Source of the DNA: Actinomycetes bacterium
Lineage (GTDB): Bacteria > Actinomycetota > Actinomycetes > Actinomycetales > Cellulomonadaceae
Direction of reading: 5' to 3'
Length of the DNA: 21,210 bases
NCBI GenBank assembly: GCA_023388235.1
Contig: JAEWGQ010000050.1
Coordinates: 1 to 21,210, forward strand
Translations under genes and position numbers: made by a program
Notes under the pieces: model-generated
The model's input: only the letters and a program-made list of their open reading frames with translations
Told to the model about the DNA's origin: nothing
Databases searched by the model: none
Shown: piece by piece, positions 7,594 through 15,963 of the stretch
Layout of the letters: each line of letters starts with the position of its first letter
How positions within the stretch are numbered: position 1 is the first letter of the stretch

Positions 7594-7609
7594 TGTGGTC
7601 CAGACCAGT
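7594..7609 (+). promoter_or_regulatory. DasR-type (dre-like) operator upstream of ptsH
   Basis: TGGTC-CA-GACCA at 7596-7607 is a perfect inverted repeat; the 16-base site matches the Streptomyces dre consensus (AGTGGTCTAGACCAGT) at 14 of 16 positions as I recall it. It ends just before a TACGCT -10, so a bound repressor would block RNA polymerase. The likely ligand is the GntR-family regulator encoded at 11361. Confidence 0.7.
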
Positions 7610-7615
7610 TACGCT
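7610..7615 (+). promoter_or_regulatory. Predicted -10 (TACGCT) of ptsH
   Basis: TACGCT directly follows the dre-like operator. The expected start near 7622 gives a leader of roughly 48 bases containing a strong hairpin and a ribosome binding site. Confidence 0.4.
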
Positions 7616-7618
7616 GCC

Positions 7619-7644
7619 GGGTGTGCCCGCCGAGGGGCACACCC
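7619..7644 (+). repeat. Perfect 10-bp hairpin in the ptsH leader
   Basis: GGGTGTGCCC (7619-7628) and GGGCACACCC (7635-7644) are perfect complements around a 6-base loop. The hairpin lies between the predicted -10 and the ribosome binding site (GGAGG, 7658-7662). It could be an RNA stability or attenuation element, or a second DNA operator; it is not a DasR-type site. Confidence 0.6.
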
Positions 7645-7669
7645 GCCTGCTCGTACCGGAGGTCGCCCC

Positions 7670-7939
7670 ATGGAACGTCCCGTCGTCGTCGCCATCGCCG
7701 AGGGCCTGCACGCCCGCCCCGCCGCCCTGTTCGTCGCCGAGGCCGGCAAGCAGCCCGTGCCGGTGACCGTGCGCAAGGAGGGCGGCGCGCCCGTCCAGGC
7801 GGCCAGCATCCTGGGCATCATGACGCTCGGCGCCGCGGCCGGCGACACCGTCGTGCTGGCCACCGAGACCGACGGCGCCGAGGCGGAGGCCTCCCTCGAC
7901 GCCCTCGAGGCGTTCCTGCGGCAGACCGAGATCGCCTGA
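7670..7939 (+). CDS. ptsH: Phosphocarrier protein HPr
   Basis: This is an 89-residue cytoplasmic phosphocarrier that takes phosphate from EI and hands it to EIIA proteins. The active-site segment is GLHARPAA with His14, matching His15 of classical HPr. Ser45 in AASILGIMTLG aligns with the regulatory Ser46 of Firmicutes HPr, but HPr kinase is generally absent from actinobacteria and none is seen here. GGAGG at 7658-7662 lies seven bases before the ATG. The gene stands alone on the plus strand, facing ptsI rather than preceding it as in the common ptsHI operon. A dre-like operator and a strong leader hairpin lie upstream, pointing to control by the neighbouring GntR regulator. Confidence 0.96.
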   Translation: MERPVVVAIAEGLHARPAALFVAEAGKQPVPVTVRKEGGAPVQAASILGIMTLGAAAGDTVVLATETDGAEAEASLDALEAFLRQTEIA

Positions 7940-7951
7940 GCGGTCCCCGCG

Positions 7952-7993
7952 CACGACGACGGCCCGCGGCTCCCGCCGCGGGCCGTCGTCGTG
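7952..7993. terminator. 18-bp perfect hairpin, bidirectional terminator of ptsH and ptsI
   Basis: CACGACGACGGCCCGCGG (7952-7969) is perfectly complementary to 7976-7993 with a 6-base loop. It sits between the ptsH stop (7937-7939) and the ptsI stop (7997-7999), so it serves both strands. There is no T-tract, as is common for actinobacterial terminators. Confidence 0.8.
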
Positions 7994-7996
7994 TCC

Positions 7997-9669
7997 CTAG
8001 AGGCCGAGCTCCGCGAGCACCGGCAGCGCGTCCCGCACGGCCGCCCGGCCGGCGTCCGCGGTCGGGGCGGCGACGGCGAGCGCCGCGACCCGCCGGCAGT
8101 CCTCGAGGCTGACCTGCTCGAGCACCGCGGCCACGTCCGCGAGCGCCCGGGGCGTCATCGACAGCGAGCTCACGCCCAGGCCGACGAGCACCGGCGCGAG
8201 CGCCGGGTCGGCCGCGGCCTCGCCGCAGACGCCCACGGGGCGGTCGTGCTCGGCGCCGCCGCGGCAGGTGGCCGCGACCAGCTGGAGCACCGCCGGCTGC
8301 CACGGGGTCGACAGGGCCGCGAGGTCGGCGAGCTCGCGGTCGGCGGCCATGGCGTACTGCGTGAGGTCGTTGGTGCCGAGGCTGGCGAACCGGGCGCTCG
8401 CGAGCACCGGCCCGGAGCACAGCGCCGCGGCCGGCACCTCGACCATCACGCCGGCCTGAGTCAGGCCGTGCTGCTCGCACCGCGCGACGAACGCCGACGC
8501 CTCGTCGGGCGTCGCCACCATCGGGGCCATCACCCAGACCTCGGCGGACTCGGCGGCCGCGGCCTGCGCGATCGCGTCGAGCTGCCGCTCGAGGACCTCG
8601 GGGTGCCGGGTCGCGGTGCGCAGGCCGCGCACCCCGAGCGCCGGGTTCGGCTCGCCCTCGGCGGTGACGAACGGCAGCGGCTTGTCCGCGCCCGCGTCGA
8701 GGGTCCGGACGACGACCTTGCGGCCGGCGAACGCGGCGAGCACGGTGCGGTACGCCTGCACCTGCTCCTCGACGGTGGGCTCCTCGGTGCGGCCCAGGAA
8801 GCAGAACTCCGTGCGGAACAGGCCCACGCCCTCGGCGCCGGCGTCCGCGGCGGCCTGCGCCCCGGACGGGTCGGCGACGTTCGCGAGGAGCTGCACGCGG
8901 TGCCCGTCGGCGGTGCGCCCGGGCCCGGTGAACGTGCGGTCGCGGCGGGCGCGGGCGCGCTCGGCGGCCGCGAGGTCGTCCGCCGACGGCTCGCGCAGCA
9001 CGGTGCCGGCGGAGCCGTCGACCACCACGGTCTCGTCGTCGGCCAGGTCCGCGGCGCCGGGCACGGCGACCACGGCGGGGATGCCGAGCGACCGGGCGAG
9101 GATCGCGGTGTGCGACGTGGGGCCGCCGCCGACGGTGACGATCGCGACGACCCGCGCGGGGTCGAGCGTGGCGGTGTCGGCGGGCGCGAGGTCGTGCGCG
9201 ACGAGCACGAAGGGCCGGCCGGGGTCGGGGACGCCGGGCGGCCGGACGCCGGTGAGCCGGGCGACGACCCGGTCGCGGATGTCCGCGACGTCGCGCGTGC
9301 GTTCGGCCATGTAGCCGCCGAGGCCCGCGAGCTGGTCGATCACGACCGCGGCGGCCTCCCAGACCGCGCGCTCGGGGGTGCGCCGCTCGGCGCGGACCCG
9401 GCGCACCGCGTCGGCGGCGAGCGCGGGGTCCGCGGCCATCGCGGCCGCGACGGTCAGCACCTCGGCGGACGTGCCGGTGGCCGTGGCGGCCGCGGCCGTC
9501 AGGTCGGCCTGGACGCCGGCGGTGGCGGCCTCGACCGCCGCGCAGGCCTCCTCGACGTCCGCGCCGGCGGGCAGGTCGGTGGCCGGGGGCTCGGCGACCG
9601 GGGCCGGCATGGTCACGACCATGCCGGCCCCGGTCCCGGGGCTGACCCCGACGCCGCGCAGGGCGACGG

Positions 9670-9673
<4 letters not shown>
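7997..9673 (-). CDS. ptsI: PTS enzyme I (phosphoenolpyruvate-protein phosphotransferase)
   Basis: Enzyme I autophosphorylates from PEP and passes the phosphate to HPr, the first step of every PTS. The 558-residue length is normal. The phosphorylated His188 lies in GGGPTSHTAILARSLGIPAVV-type text (residues ~182-202), matching E. coli His189. The C-terminal PEP-binding barrel shows GVGLFRTEFCFL, RTLDAGADKPLPF, NPALGVRGLR, SLGTNDLTQYAMA and GVCGEAAADP with the catalytic Cys near the end. It starts at GTG 9673, overlapping the TGA of the EIIC gene (GTGA), so the two are translationally coupled. Expression therefore depends on the EIIC promoter and its two dre-like sites. Having EI downstream of EIIC is a less usual order. 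Confidence 0.96.
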
Positions 9674-11127
<1,454 letters not shown>

Positions 11128-11238
11128 GGTCTCTCCTCGTCGAAAGTACGGCTGGGGGGACTGCGGCGGCCCGGCGTGCGGGACCCTGGCGAGCGACGGC
11201 GGGCCCGGGGACTTGCGTCCGCGGCCCCCCGTCCGGCA

Positions 11239-11254
11239 AGTTGTCTGGACCAGT
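11239..11254 (-). promoter_or_regulatory. dre-like operator A between EIIC and regulator genes
   Basis: AGTTGTCTGGACCAGT matches the recalled DasR consensus at 14 of 16 positions; the GACCA half is perfect and the other half has one change. It would cover the predicted +1 region of the EIIC-ptsI transcript. Confidence 0.65.
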
Positions 11255-11261
11255 TGCGGTC

Positions 11262-11290
11262 AGAGTGGTCTAGACCGGAAGATGTGTCAA
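11262..11290 (-). promoter_or_regulatory. Predicted promoter of the EIIC-ptsI operon
   Basis: A perfect TTGACA -35 (11290-11285, minus strand) is followed by a 17-base spacer and CACTCT (11267-11262) as a poor -10. Operator B lies in the spacer and operator A covers the predicted start, an arrangement typical of direct repression. Confidence 0.5.
11264..11279 (+). promoter_or_regulatory. dre-like operator B between EIIC and regulator genes
   Basis: AGTGGTCTAGACCGGA holds TGGTCTAGACC and matches the recalled DasR consensus at 14 of 16 positions. Its centre is 25 bases from that of operator A. It lies within the spacer of the predicted EIIC promoter. Confidence 0.7.
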
Positions 11291-11360
11291 GCACCACATC
11301 CCGACCGCACGCCGGCACGAGGCGTCCGGACGACGTCGACCGAGGTGGGAGGGTGAGCCC

Positions 11361-12176
11361 GTGCACGCGCAGCAGCGGACCGCCGCCCCGGCGGCGTCGA
11401 CCGAACCCCCGGCCCCGCGCCCGGGGCACAAGTACCAGGCCGTCCGGTCGTACCTCATCGACCTCGTCGAGCGGACGCTGCAGGTCGGGGACGCCATCCC
11501 GTCCGAGCGCGCCCTGTGCGAGCGGTTCGGGGTCTCCCGGATGACCGTGCGGCAGGCCGTCGACGCGCTGGTCGGCGAGGGCGTGCTCGTGCGCGAGCAG
11601 GGGCGCGGCACGTTCGTGGCCCCCCAGCGCATGGACTTCGAGATGCGGCTGACCACCTTCGGCGAGGAGATGCGCCGGCGCGGCATGCGGCCCGACACCC
11701 GCGTGCTCGACGCCCGCACCGTGCCCGCGTCCGGCGAGGCCGCCGACGCCCTCGGCACCGACGCCGGGGCGCCGCTGCACCACCTGTGGCGCGTGCGGTA
11801 CGCCGACGGCACCCCCATCAGCATCGAGCAGCTCTGGGTCCCGGTGGCGCTCGCGCCCGACCTGTTCGCCGGCGGGCCGCCCGCCAGCCTGTACGACGCG
11901 CTGCGCGAGGTGGGGCTCGACCCGGCGTGGGGCGAGGAGACGCTCACGGCGTCCGAGGCGACCGACGAGGAGGCGGAGCTGCTGGGCCTGCGCGGCACGC
12001 GCGCCGTGCTCCGCGCGACCCGCCGCACGTTCTCCACGGACGTACCGTGCATGTACTCGCGGGCCTGCTACCGCGGGGACCGCTACAGCGTGTGGGTGCC
12101 GCTCAGCGCGCCCGGACCCGCGCTGGTGCCCCGGGTGCGCGCCGGGCAGCGGGCGGACCAGGTGGGTGCGCAGTGA
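11361..12176 (+). CDS. GntR family regulator, HutC/DasR-like, with UTRA domain
   Basis: This is a DNA-binding repressor or activator whose UTRA domain binds a small ligand, which in DasR/NagR is glucosamine-6-phosphate or N-acetylglucosamine-6-phosphate. The winged helix is at residues ~22-90 (GDAIPSERALCERFGVSRMTVRQAVDALVGEGVLVREQ in pieces, ending GRGTFVAP). The UTRA domain follows from ~95 to ~250 (SIEQLWVP, PASLYDALRE, RATRRTFSTDVPCMYSRACYRGDRY). GTG 11361 is preceded by GGGAGGG at a spacing of seven. The 271 residues are slightly long owing to an Ala/Pro-rich N-terminus. Two dre-like sites directly upstream and a third before ptsH make this PTS its likely target, including itself. It is first in the operon with EIIB, EIIB and EIIA. 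Confidence 0.93.
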   Translation: MHAQQRTAAPAASTEPPAPRPGHKYQAVRSYLIDLVERTLQVGDAIPSERALCERFGVSRMTVRQAVDALVGEGVLVREQGRGTFVAPQRMDFEMRLTTFGEEMRRRGMRPDTRVLDARTVPASGEAADALGTDAGAPLHHLWRVRYADGTPISIEQLWVPVALAPDLFAGGPPASLYDALREVGLDPAWGEETLTASEATDEEAELLGLRGTRAVLRATRRTFSTDVPCMYSRACYRGDRYSVWVPLSAPGPALVPRVRAGQRADQVGAQ

Positions 12177-12193
12177 CCGACGGGAGGAACCGG

Positions 12194-12439
12194 ATGACGC
12201 GTGCGGACACCGGCCAGGCGGCGGCGATCCTCGCCGGCCTCGGCGGCGTGGACAACATCGACGAGATCGAGCCCTGCACCACCCGGCTGCGGTCGCTGGT
12301 CAAGGAGCCGGGCCGGGTCGACCCGGCGGCCCTGCGCGCCGCCGGCGCCTTCGGCGTCATGGTGTCCGGGCGCGTGGTCCAGGTCGTCATCGGACCCAGC
12401 GTCGACACCCTCGCGTCCGACCTCGAGGACCTGCTGTGA
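12194..12439 (+). CDS. PTS EIIB protein, first copy
   Basis: This stand-alone IIB domain of the glucose/N-acetylglucosamine class (81 residues) passes phosphate from EIIA to the sugar in EIIC. The phosphorylated Cys28 is in IEPCTTRLR; other family marks are ILAGLGGVDNI at the N-terminus and VVQVVIGP near the C-terminus. ATG 12194 is chosen because GGGAGGA lies five bases before it; an in-frame GTG at 12173 overlaps the regulator stop and would add seven residues. It is about 58% identical by eye to the next gene. It has no obvious promoter of its own, so it is probably read from the regulator promoter. Confidence 0.92.
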   Translation: MTRADTGQAAAILAGLGGVDNIDEIEPCTTRLRSLVKEPGRVDPAALRAAGAFGVMVSGRVVQVVIGPSVDTLASDLEDLL

Positions 12440-12502
12440 CCCGCCGGCCCCGCGCCGGGCGCCCCTGACCCCACCGACCGAGCCACCTGAAGGAGAACAC
12501 CC

Positions 12503-12736
12503 ATGAGCACCAAGGCCGAGCAGATCCTCGCCGGACTGGGCGGCGACGCCAACATCATCGACCTGGAGCCGTGCATCACCCGGCTCCGCGTCGAGGTCGA
12601 GGACGCGTCGAAGGTCAGCGAGCCGACCCTCAAGGCCGCCGGCGCGATCGCCGTCGTGCAGTCCGGCACCGTCGTGCAGGTGATCGTCGGTCCCGAGGCC
12701 GACACCCTCGCCTCCGACATCGAGGACCTGCGCTGA
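12503..12736 (+). CDS. PTS EIIB protein, second copy
   Basis: A second stand-alone IIB domain of 77 residues follows 63 bases after the first. The active Cys24 lies in LEPCITRLR, which is closer to classical IIB sequences (PCxTRLR) and is followed by VVQVIVGPEADTLASDIEDL. AAGGAG lies about seven bases before the ATG, the best ribosome binding site in this operon, which suggests this is the more highly made copy. Its TGA overlaps the ATG of the EIIA gene (TGATG), so the two are translationally coupled. Either it arose by duplication or each copy serves a different EIIC; only one EIIC is visible here. Confidence 0.93.
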   Translation: MSTKAEQILAGLGGDANIIDLEPCITRLRVEVEDASKVSEPTLKAAGAIAVVQSGTVVQVIVGPEADTLASDIEDLR

Positions 12737-13197
12737 TGGCGGCACTGACCGTCCTGGCGCCGGTCACGGGGACCGTCCGGGCGCTCGCCGACGTGGACGA
12801 CCCGGTCTTCTCGGGCGAGATCGTCGGGCCGGGCCTGGCGATCCAGCCGGACCCCGACGCCGGCCGGGCGGTCGTCGCCCCGGTCGCGGGCACCGTCGCC
12901 AAGCTGCACCCGCACGCCTTCGTGCTGCTGGCCGAGGGCGGGCGGGGCGTGCTCGTGCACCTCGGCATCAACACCGTCCAACTCGGCGGCGCGGGGTTCA
13001 CGCTGCACGTCGCCGAGGGCGACGTCGTCGCGCAGGGCCAGACCCTGGTCGAGTGGGACCCCGCCGCGATCGAGGCCGGGGGCCGGTCGGCGATCTGCCC
13101 CGTCATCGGGCTCGAGGCGCAGCCGGACTCGCTGACGCGGCTCGCCGAGCCCGGGACGACCGTGACCGCCGGGGACCCGCTGCTGGCGCTGGACTGA
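12736..13197 (+). CDS. crr: PTS EIIA, glucose/Crr family
   Basis: This soluble 153-residue IIA(Glc)-type protein accepts phosphate from HPr and passes it to EIIB. The two active-site histidines are His60 (in KLHPHAFVL) and His75 (in GVLVHLGINTV), an offset of 15 from E. coli Crr His75 and His90, with His75 the phosphorylated one. The N-terminal APVTGTV and PVAGTVAKL stretches belong to the family's beta fold. It is translated by overlap with the second EIIB. It completes the set of PTS components in this cluster. Whether it also has Crr-like signalling roles, such as inducer exclusion, cannot be read from the sequence. Confidence 0.95.
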   Translation: MAALTVLAPVTGTVRALADVDDPVFSGEIVGPGLAIQPDPDAGRAVVAPVAGTVAKLHPHAFVLLAEGGRGVLVHLGINTVQLGGAGFTLHVAEGDVVAQGQTLVEWDPAAIEAGGRSAICPVIGLEAQPDSLTRLAEPGTTVTAGDPLLALD

Positions 13198-13287
13198 CCT
13201 GCGCGCCGGGTGCTGACCCGGGCGCCGGCCGGTGCCGCCCCGCGCGGGTCCCGGCCGGCGTCCCGGGTCGACCCGGACGTTCTGGTC

Positions 13288-13293
13288 GATACT
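13288..13293 (+). promoter_or_regulatory. Predicted -10 (GATACT) for leaderless PNPOx-family gene
   Basis: GATACT, GGGCGG, ATG: the same 6-base spacing as at the other leaderless genes, with G for the first T. Confidence 0.4.
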
Positions 13294-13299
13294 GGGCGG

Positions 13300-13962
13300 A
13301 TGCTGCCCAGACCGTCCATCCGGGACCGGCTGCGGGGGCTGCCCGCGCTGACCGGGAACCTGCCCGAGGTCGACCCGTACGCGCTGCCGAACGACCCCGT
13401 CCAGGCGTTCGAGGAGTGGTTCGGCGCCGCCGTGGAGGCGGGCGTGCCGGAGCCGCACGCCATGGTGCTCGCGACCGCCGGCGCCGACGGTGCGCCGTCG
13501 GCGCGGGTCGTGCTGCTCGCCGACGTGGCGGACGGCGCGTGGGTGTTCGCCACCGACGCCCGGTCCCGCAAGGCGCTCGACCTCACCGCGCACCCGCGCG
13601 CCGCGCTGACCTTCTACTGGCAGCCGCTCGGCCGGCAGGTCCGGCTCGCGGGCGCCGCGCGCCCGCTCGCCCCCGAGGTGTGCGCGGCCGACTTCCTCGC
13701 GCGCTCGCCGAGCGCCCGGGCGGCGGCGCTCGCCTCGCGGCCCGGCGAGGTCCTGCACTCGGTGGCGGAGATGAGCGCCGCGGTGGTGGAGGCCCGCACG
13801 CGCGTGGACCGCGAGCCGCGCCTGGTGGTCCCGACCTGGCAGCTGTGGGCGGTCGAGCCCGACGAGGTGGAGCTCTGGCAGGGCGACTCCGACCGGGCGC
13901 ACCTGCGCGTGCTGTACCGGCGCGAGGACGGGCGCTGGTCCCGGCACCTCGGCTGGCCCTGA
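13300..13962 (+). CDS. Pyridoxamine 5'-phosphate oxidase family flavoprotein (PdxH-like)
   Basis: This is an FMN-dependent oxidase fold. DPVQAFEEWF, HAMVLATAGADGAPSARVVLL (in part), SRKALDLTAHPRAALTFYW, QVRLAGAA and the C-terminal PTWQLWAVEPDEVELWQG follow the order of PdxH, which oxidises PNP or PMP to PLP. The end, DRAHLRVLYRREDGRW, departs from the classical RLHDR-type substrate segment, so a different substrate is possible and I leave out the symbol. The start is ATG 13300 (220 residues), behind GATACT; an upstream in-frame start at 13210 would add 30 low-complexity residues that do not look like the family. It follows the EIIA gene by about 100 bases and converges with the next gene across 4 bases. 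Confidence 0.85.
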   Translation: MLPRPSIRDRLRGLPALTGNLPEVDPYALPNDPVQAFEEWFGAAVEAGVPEPHAMVLATAGADGAPSARVVLLADVADGAWVFATDARSRKALDLTAHPRAALTFYWQPLGRQVRLAGAARPLAPEVCAADFLARSPSARAAALASRPGEVLHSVAEMSAAVVEARTRVDREPRLVVPTWQLWAVEPDEVELWQGDSDRAHLRVLYRREDGRWSRHLGWP

Positions 13963-13966
13963 CGGT

Positions 13967-15019
13967 CTAGGGCGCGCCGGGCGTCCCGGCCGCCGGCGGC
14001 AGCGTGTCCGGCGCCACGTCGGAGGCCCGGGCCGCCGCCGCGTGCAGCAGCCGCTCCAGCGGGCCGCGGCCGAGCGCGGCGTGCCACGCCCAGCAGGCGG
14101 CGACGGTGCCGCCGAGCAGCAGCAGCCACGTCCGCGCGTCCGGCTCCCACACCGCGTCGTCGCCGAGCACGGCGACCACCACCAGGTGGCCCACGTAGGC
14201 CGTGAGCGCGAGGGCCCCGGTGGCGGCGACCGGGGCGACGGCCCGGGGCGCCGCGTCGCCGAGCACCAGGCACCCGGCCAGGACGGCGAGCGCGACGCCG
14301 GTGTTGGCGACCACCTCGAGCGTCGTGGACGCGTGCGGCTCGGTGGTGACCAGCGCCACGAGGGCCGGGTCGCCCGCGAGCGCCCGGGTCAGCACGGCGG
14401 CGGCCCCGTGGCCCAGCACCGCGAGCGCGACCCCGGCGCCGAGCAGCCGCCGCCGGACGGCGGGGGAGCGCAGGTCCATGCGCCCGACGGCCAGCCCGGC
14501 GAGCACGTACGCGAACCACACGACGGCCGGGTAGTACGGCCCCGTCAGCAGGTCGGTCCAGGCGCGGCCGGGCAGGGCCCCGAGGGCGGGACCGGCGGCG
14601 GTGCGCAGCACGGGGCCGAGCGCCGCGACGGCCACCGCCCCGCCCAGCAGCCGCCGCGGGTCGGTGCCGAGCAGCGGGACGACGCACGCGAACAGCACCG
14701 CGTACGTCGGCAGGATCACCGCGACGGGGGTGCCGAGCAGCTCGACGGCGACGCCGATCGCCAGCACGAGGAAGGCCCGGACGAGCACGCGGGTGCGGGC
14801 CTGGACGCGGCGGGTGCCGGCGACCGGGGCGGGGCCGCCCGACAGCAGCGCCACGGACACGCCGGCCAGCAGCACGAAGAGCGCGGCGGGCCGGCCGTCG
14901 GCGACCTGCGCCAGGGACCAGGGCCACGGGTCGCGCGGGCCGCCGGGGCCGACGTGCGCGGTGACCATGCCGAGCACGGCCAGGCCGCGGGCCACGTCCA
15001 CCCCGGTGATCCGCTCCAT
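13967..15019 (-). CDS. YeiB/DUF418-type polytopic membrane protein with heparan-glucosaminide acetyltransferase-like N-terminus
   Basis: This 350-residue membrane protein has about nine to ten hydrophobic helices. The N-terminal GVDVARGLAVLGMVTAHV (residues ~6-23) is the hallmark of the DUF1624/DUF418 (YeiB) group, related to heparan-alpha-glucosaminide N-acetyltransferases. The bacterial members have no proven substrate; acyl transfer across the membrane is inferred from the relation. The ATG at 15019 has TAGCGT six bases upstream. The final ~40 residues are Ala/Pro-rich and probably disordered. It converges with the PNPOx-family gene and is divergent from the methyltransferase. Its proximity to an N-acetylglucosamine-type PTS may be coincidence. 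Confidence 0.8.
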   Translation of the reverse strand: MERITGVDVARGLAVLGMVTAHVGPGGPRDPWPWSLAQVADGRPAALFVLLAGVSVALLSGGPAPVAGTRRVQARTRVLVRAFLVLAIGVAVELLGTPVAVILPTYAVLFACVVPLLGTDPRRLLGGAVAVAALGPVLRTAAGPALGALPGRAWTDLLTGPYYPAVVWFAYVLAGLAVGRMDLRSPAVRRRLLGAGVALAVLGHGAAAVLTRALAGDPALVALVTTEPHASTTLEVVANTGVALAVLAGCLVLGDAAPRAVAPVAATGALALTAYVGHLVVVAVLGDDAVWEPDARTWLLLLGGTVAACWAWHAALGRGPLERLLHAAAARASDVAPDTLPPAAGTPGAP

Positions 15020-15025
15020 GCGGCC

Positions 15026-15031
15026 ACGCTA
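15026..15031 (-). promoter_or_regulatory. Predicted -10 (TAGCGT) for leaderless DUF418-type gene
   Basis: TAGCGT, GGCCGC, ATG: the same spacing, and even the same six-base gap sequence, as the yggS promoter. Confidence 0.5.
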
Positions 15032-15113
15032 GCGGCGCCGGCCGCCGGGGGCCCCTGTCTCGACCAGCGGGACGCGCCGTACCGCCCACTGGAACGCACC
15101 CCGCTCACCCGCC

Positions 15114-15119
15114 TACAGT
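15114..15119 (+). promoter_or_regulatory. Predicted -10 (TACAGT) for leaderless methyltransferase gene
   Basis: TACAGT, CGGCAG, GTG: a 6-base gap to the start codon at 15126. Confidence 0.5.
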
Positions 15120-15125
15120 CGGCAG

Positions 15126-15947
15126 GTGACCGACACGCACCCGGCCGAGGTCTACACCCACGGCCACCACGACAGCGTGCTGCGCTCCCACCGGTGGCGC
15201 ACCGCGGAGAACTCGGCGGCCTACCTGCTGCCCGCCCTGCGACCGGGCCTGTCCCTGCTCGACGTGGGCTGCGGCCCGGGCAACCTCACCGTCGACCTCG
15301 CGGCGCGGGTCGCGCCCGGCGCCGTGGTCGGGGTGGACCGGTCGGAGGCCGTCCTGGAGCTCGCCCGCGCCGAGGCCGCGCAGGCCGGGGCCACGACCGT
15401 GACGTTCCGTGAGGGCGACGCCTACGCGCTGCCGTTCGACGACGGCACGTTCGACGTCGCCCACGCCCACCAGGTGCTGCAGCACCTCGCCGACCCCGTG
15501 GCCGCCCTGCGCGAGCTGCGCCGCGTCACGAAGCCCGGCGGCGTGGTCGCCGTCCGCGACGCCGACTACGCGGGCATGACCTGGTACCCGCCGTCGCCCA
15601 CCCTCGACGAGTGGTCCGCGCTGTACCACGAGGTCACGCAGGCGAACGGCGCCGAGGCGGACGCCGGGCGCCGGCTGCACTCCTGGGTGCTGGAGGCCGG
15701 GTTCGACGACGACGCGCTCGTCGTGACCGCCGGCGTCTGGTGCTACGCCTCGCCGGAGGACCGCGCCTGGTGGGCCGACCTGTGGGCCGACCGCTGCGTG
15801 CAGTCCGACTTCGGGCGGCAGGCGGTCGAGCACGGCCTGGCCGACGAGGTGGCGCTCGAGCAGCTCGCCGCCGGCTGGCGCGAGTGGGGCACCGCGCCCG
15901 ACGGGTGGTTCGCCGTGCTGCACGGCGAGGTGCTCGCCCGGGTGTGA
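15126..15947 (+). CDS. Class I SAM-dependent methyltransferase (UbiE/type 11-like)
   Basis: This 273-residue enzyme has the Rossmann SAM-binding fold. Motif I is LDVGCGPGN (residues ~45-53), then VVGVDRSEAVLELAR with the ribose-binding Asp, GDAYALPFDDGTFDVAHAHQ (in part; motif II and post-II) and RRVTKPGGVVAV (motif III). The family acts on small molecules such as quinone precursors, lipids or natural products; nothing nearby fixes the substrate. The start at GTG 15126 is set by TACAGT six bases upstream. Its C-terminal third (the YASPEDRAWWADLWADR region onward) is common in actinobacterial methyltransferases of this type. The next gene follows after 16 bases but has its own -10. Confidence 0.88.
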   Translation: MTDTHPAEVYTHGHHDSVLRSHRWRTAENSAAYLLPALRPGLSLLDVGCGPGNLTVDLAARVAPGAVVGVDRSEAVLELARAEAAQAGATTVTFREGDAYALPFDDGTFDVAHAHQVLQHLADPVAALRELRRVTKPGGVVAVRDADYAGMTWYPPSPTLDEWSALYHEVTQANGAEADAGRRLHSWVLEAGFDDDALVVTAGVWCYASPEDRAWWADLWADRCVQSDFGRQAVEHGLADEVALEQLAAGWREWGTAPDGWFAVLHGEVLARV

Positions 15948-15951
15948 CCCG

Positions 15952-15957
15952 TAGGGT
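15952..15957 (+). promoter_or_regulatory. Predicted -10 (TAGGGT) for leaderless FAH-family gene
   Basis: TAGGGT, GGGCCC, GTG: a 6-base gap. The same hexamer serves gltX at 18295. Confidence 0.5.
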
Positions 15958-15963
15958 GGGCCC

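Noticed and set aside
4697..7954. Very long open frame on the minus strand (about 1085 codons), overlapping the helicase and rnhA
   Set aside because: It is a frame-shifted shadow of the helicase gene: Arg/Ala/Pro-rich with no domain, while the overlapping helicase frame has all its motifs. High GC makes such frames common.
9320..9345. Possible further dre-like site (GGTCGATCACGACC) within ptsI
   Set aside because: The spacing between the half-sites is wrong and it is inside coding sequence far from a promoter.
12173..12193. GTG at 12173 overlapping the regulator stop as start of the first EIIB
   Set aside because: ATG 12194 has a good Shine-Dalgarno (GGGAGGA) and gives an N-terminus aligned with the second EIIB; the GTG cannot be fully excluded.
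13210..13299. Upstream start of the PNPOx-family gene at 13210
   Set aside because: The added 30 residues are Ala/Pro/Gly-rich and unlike the family, while ATG 13300 has a -10 at the standard 6-base distance.
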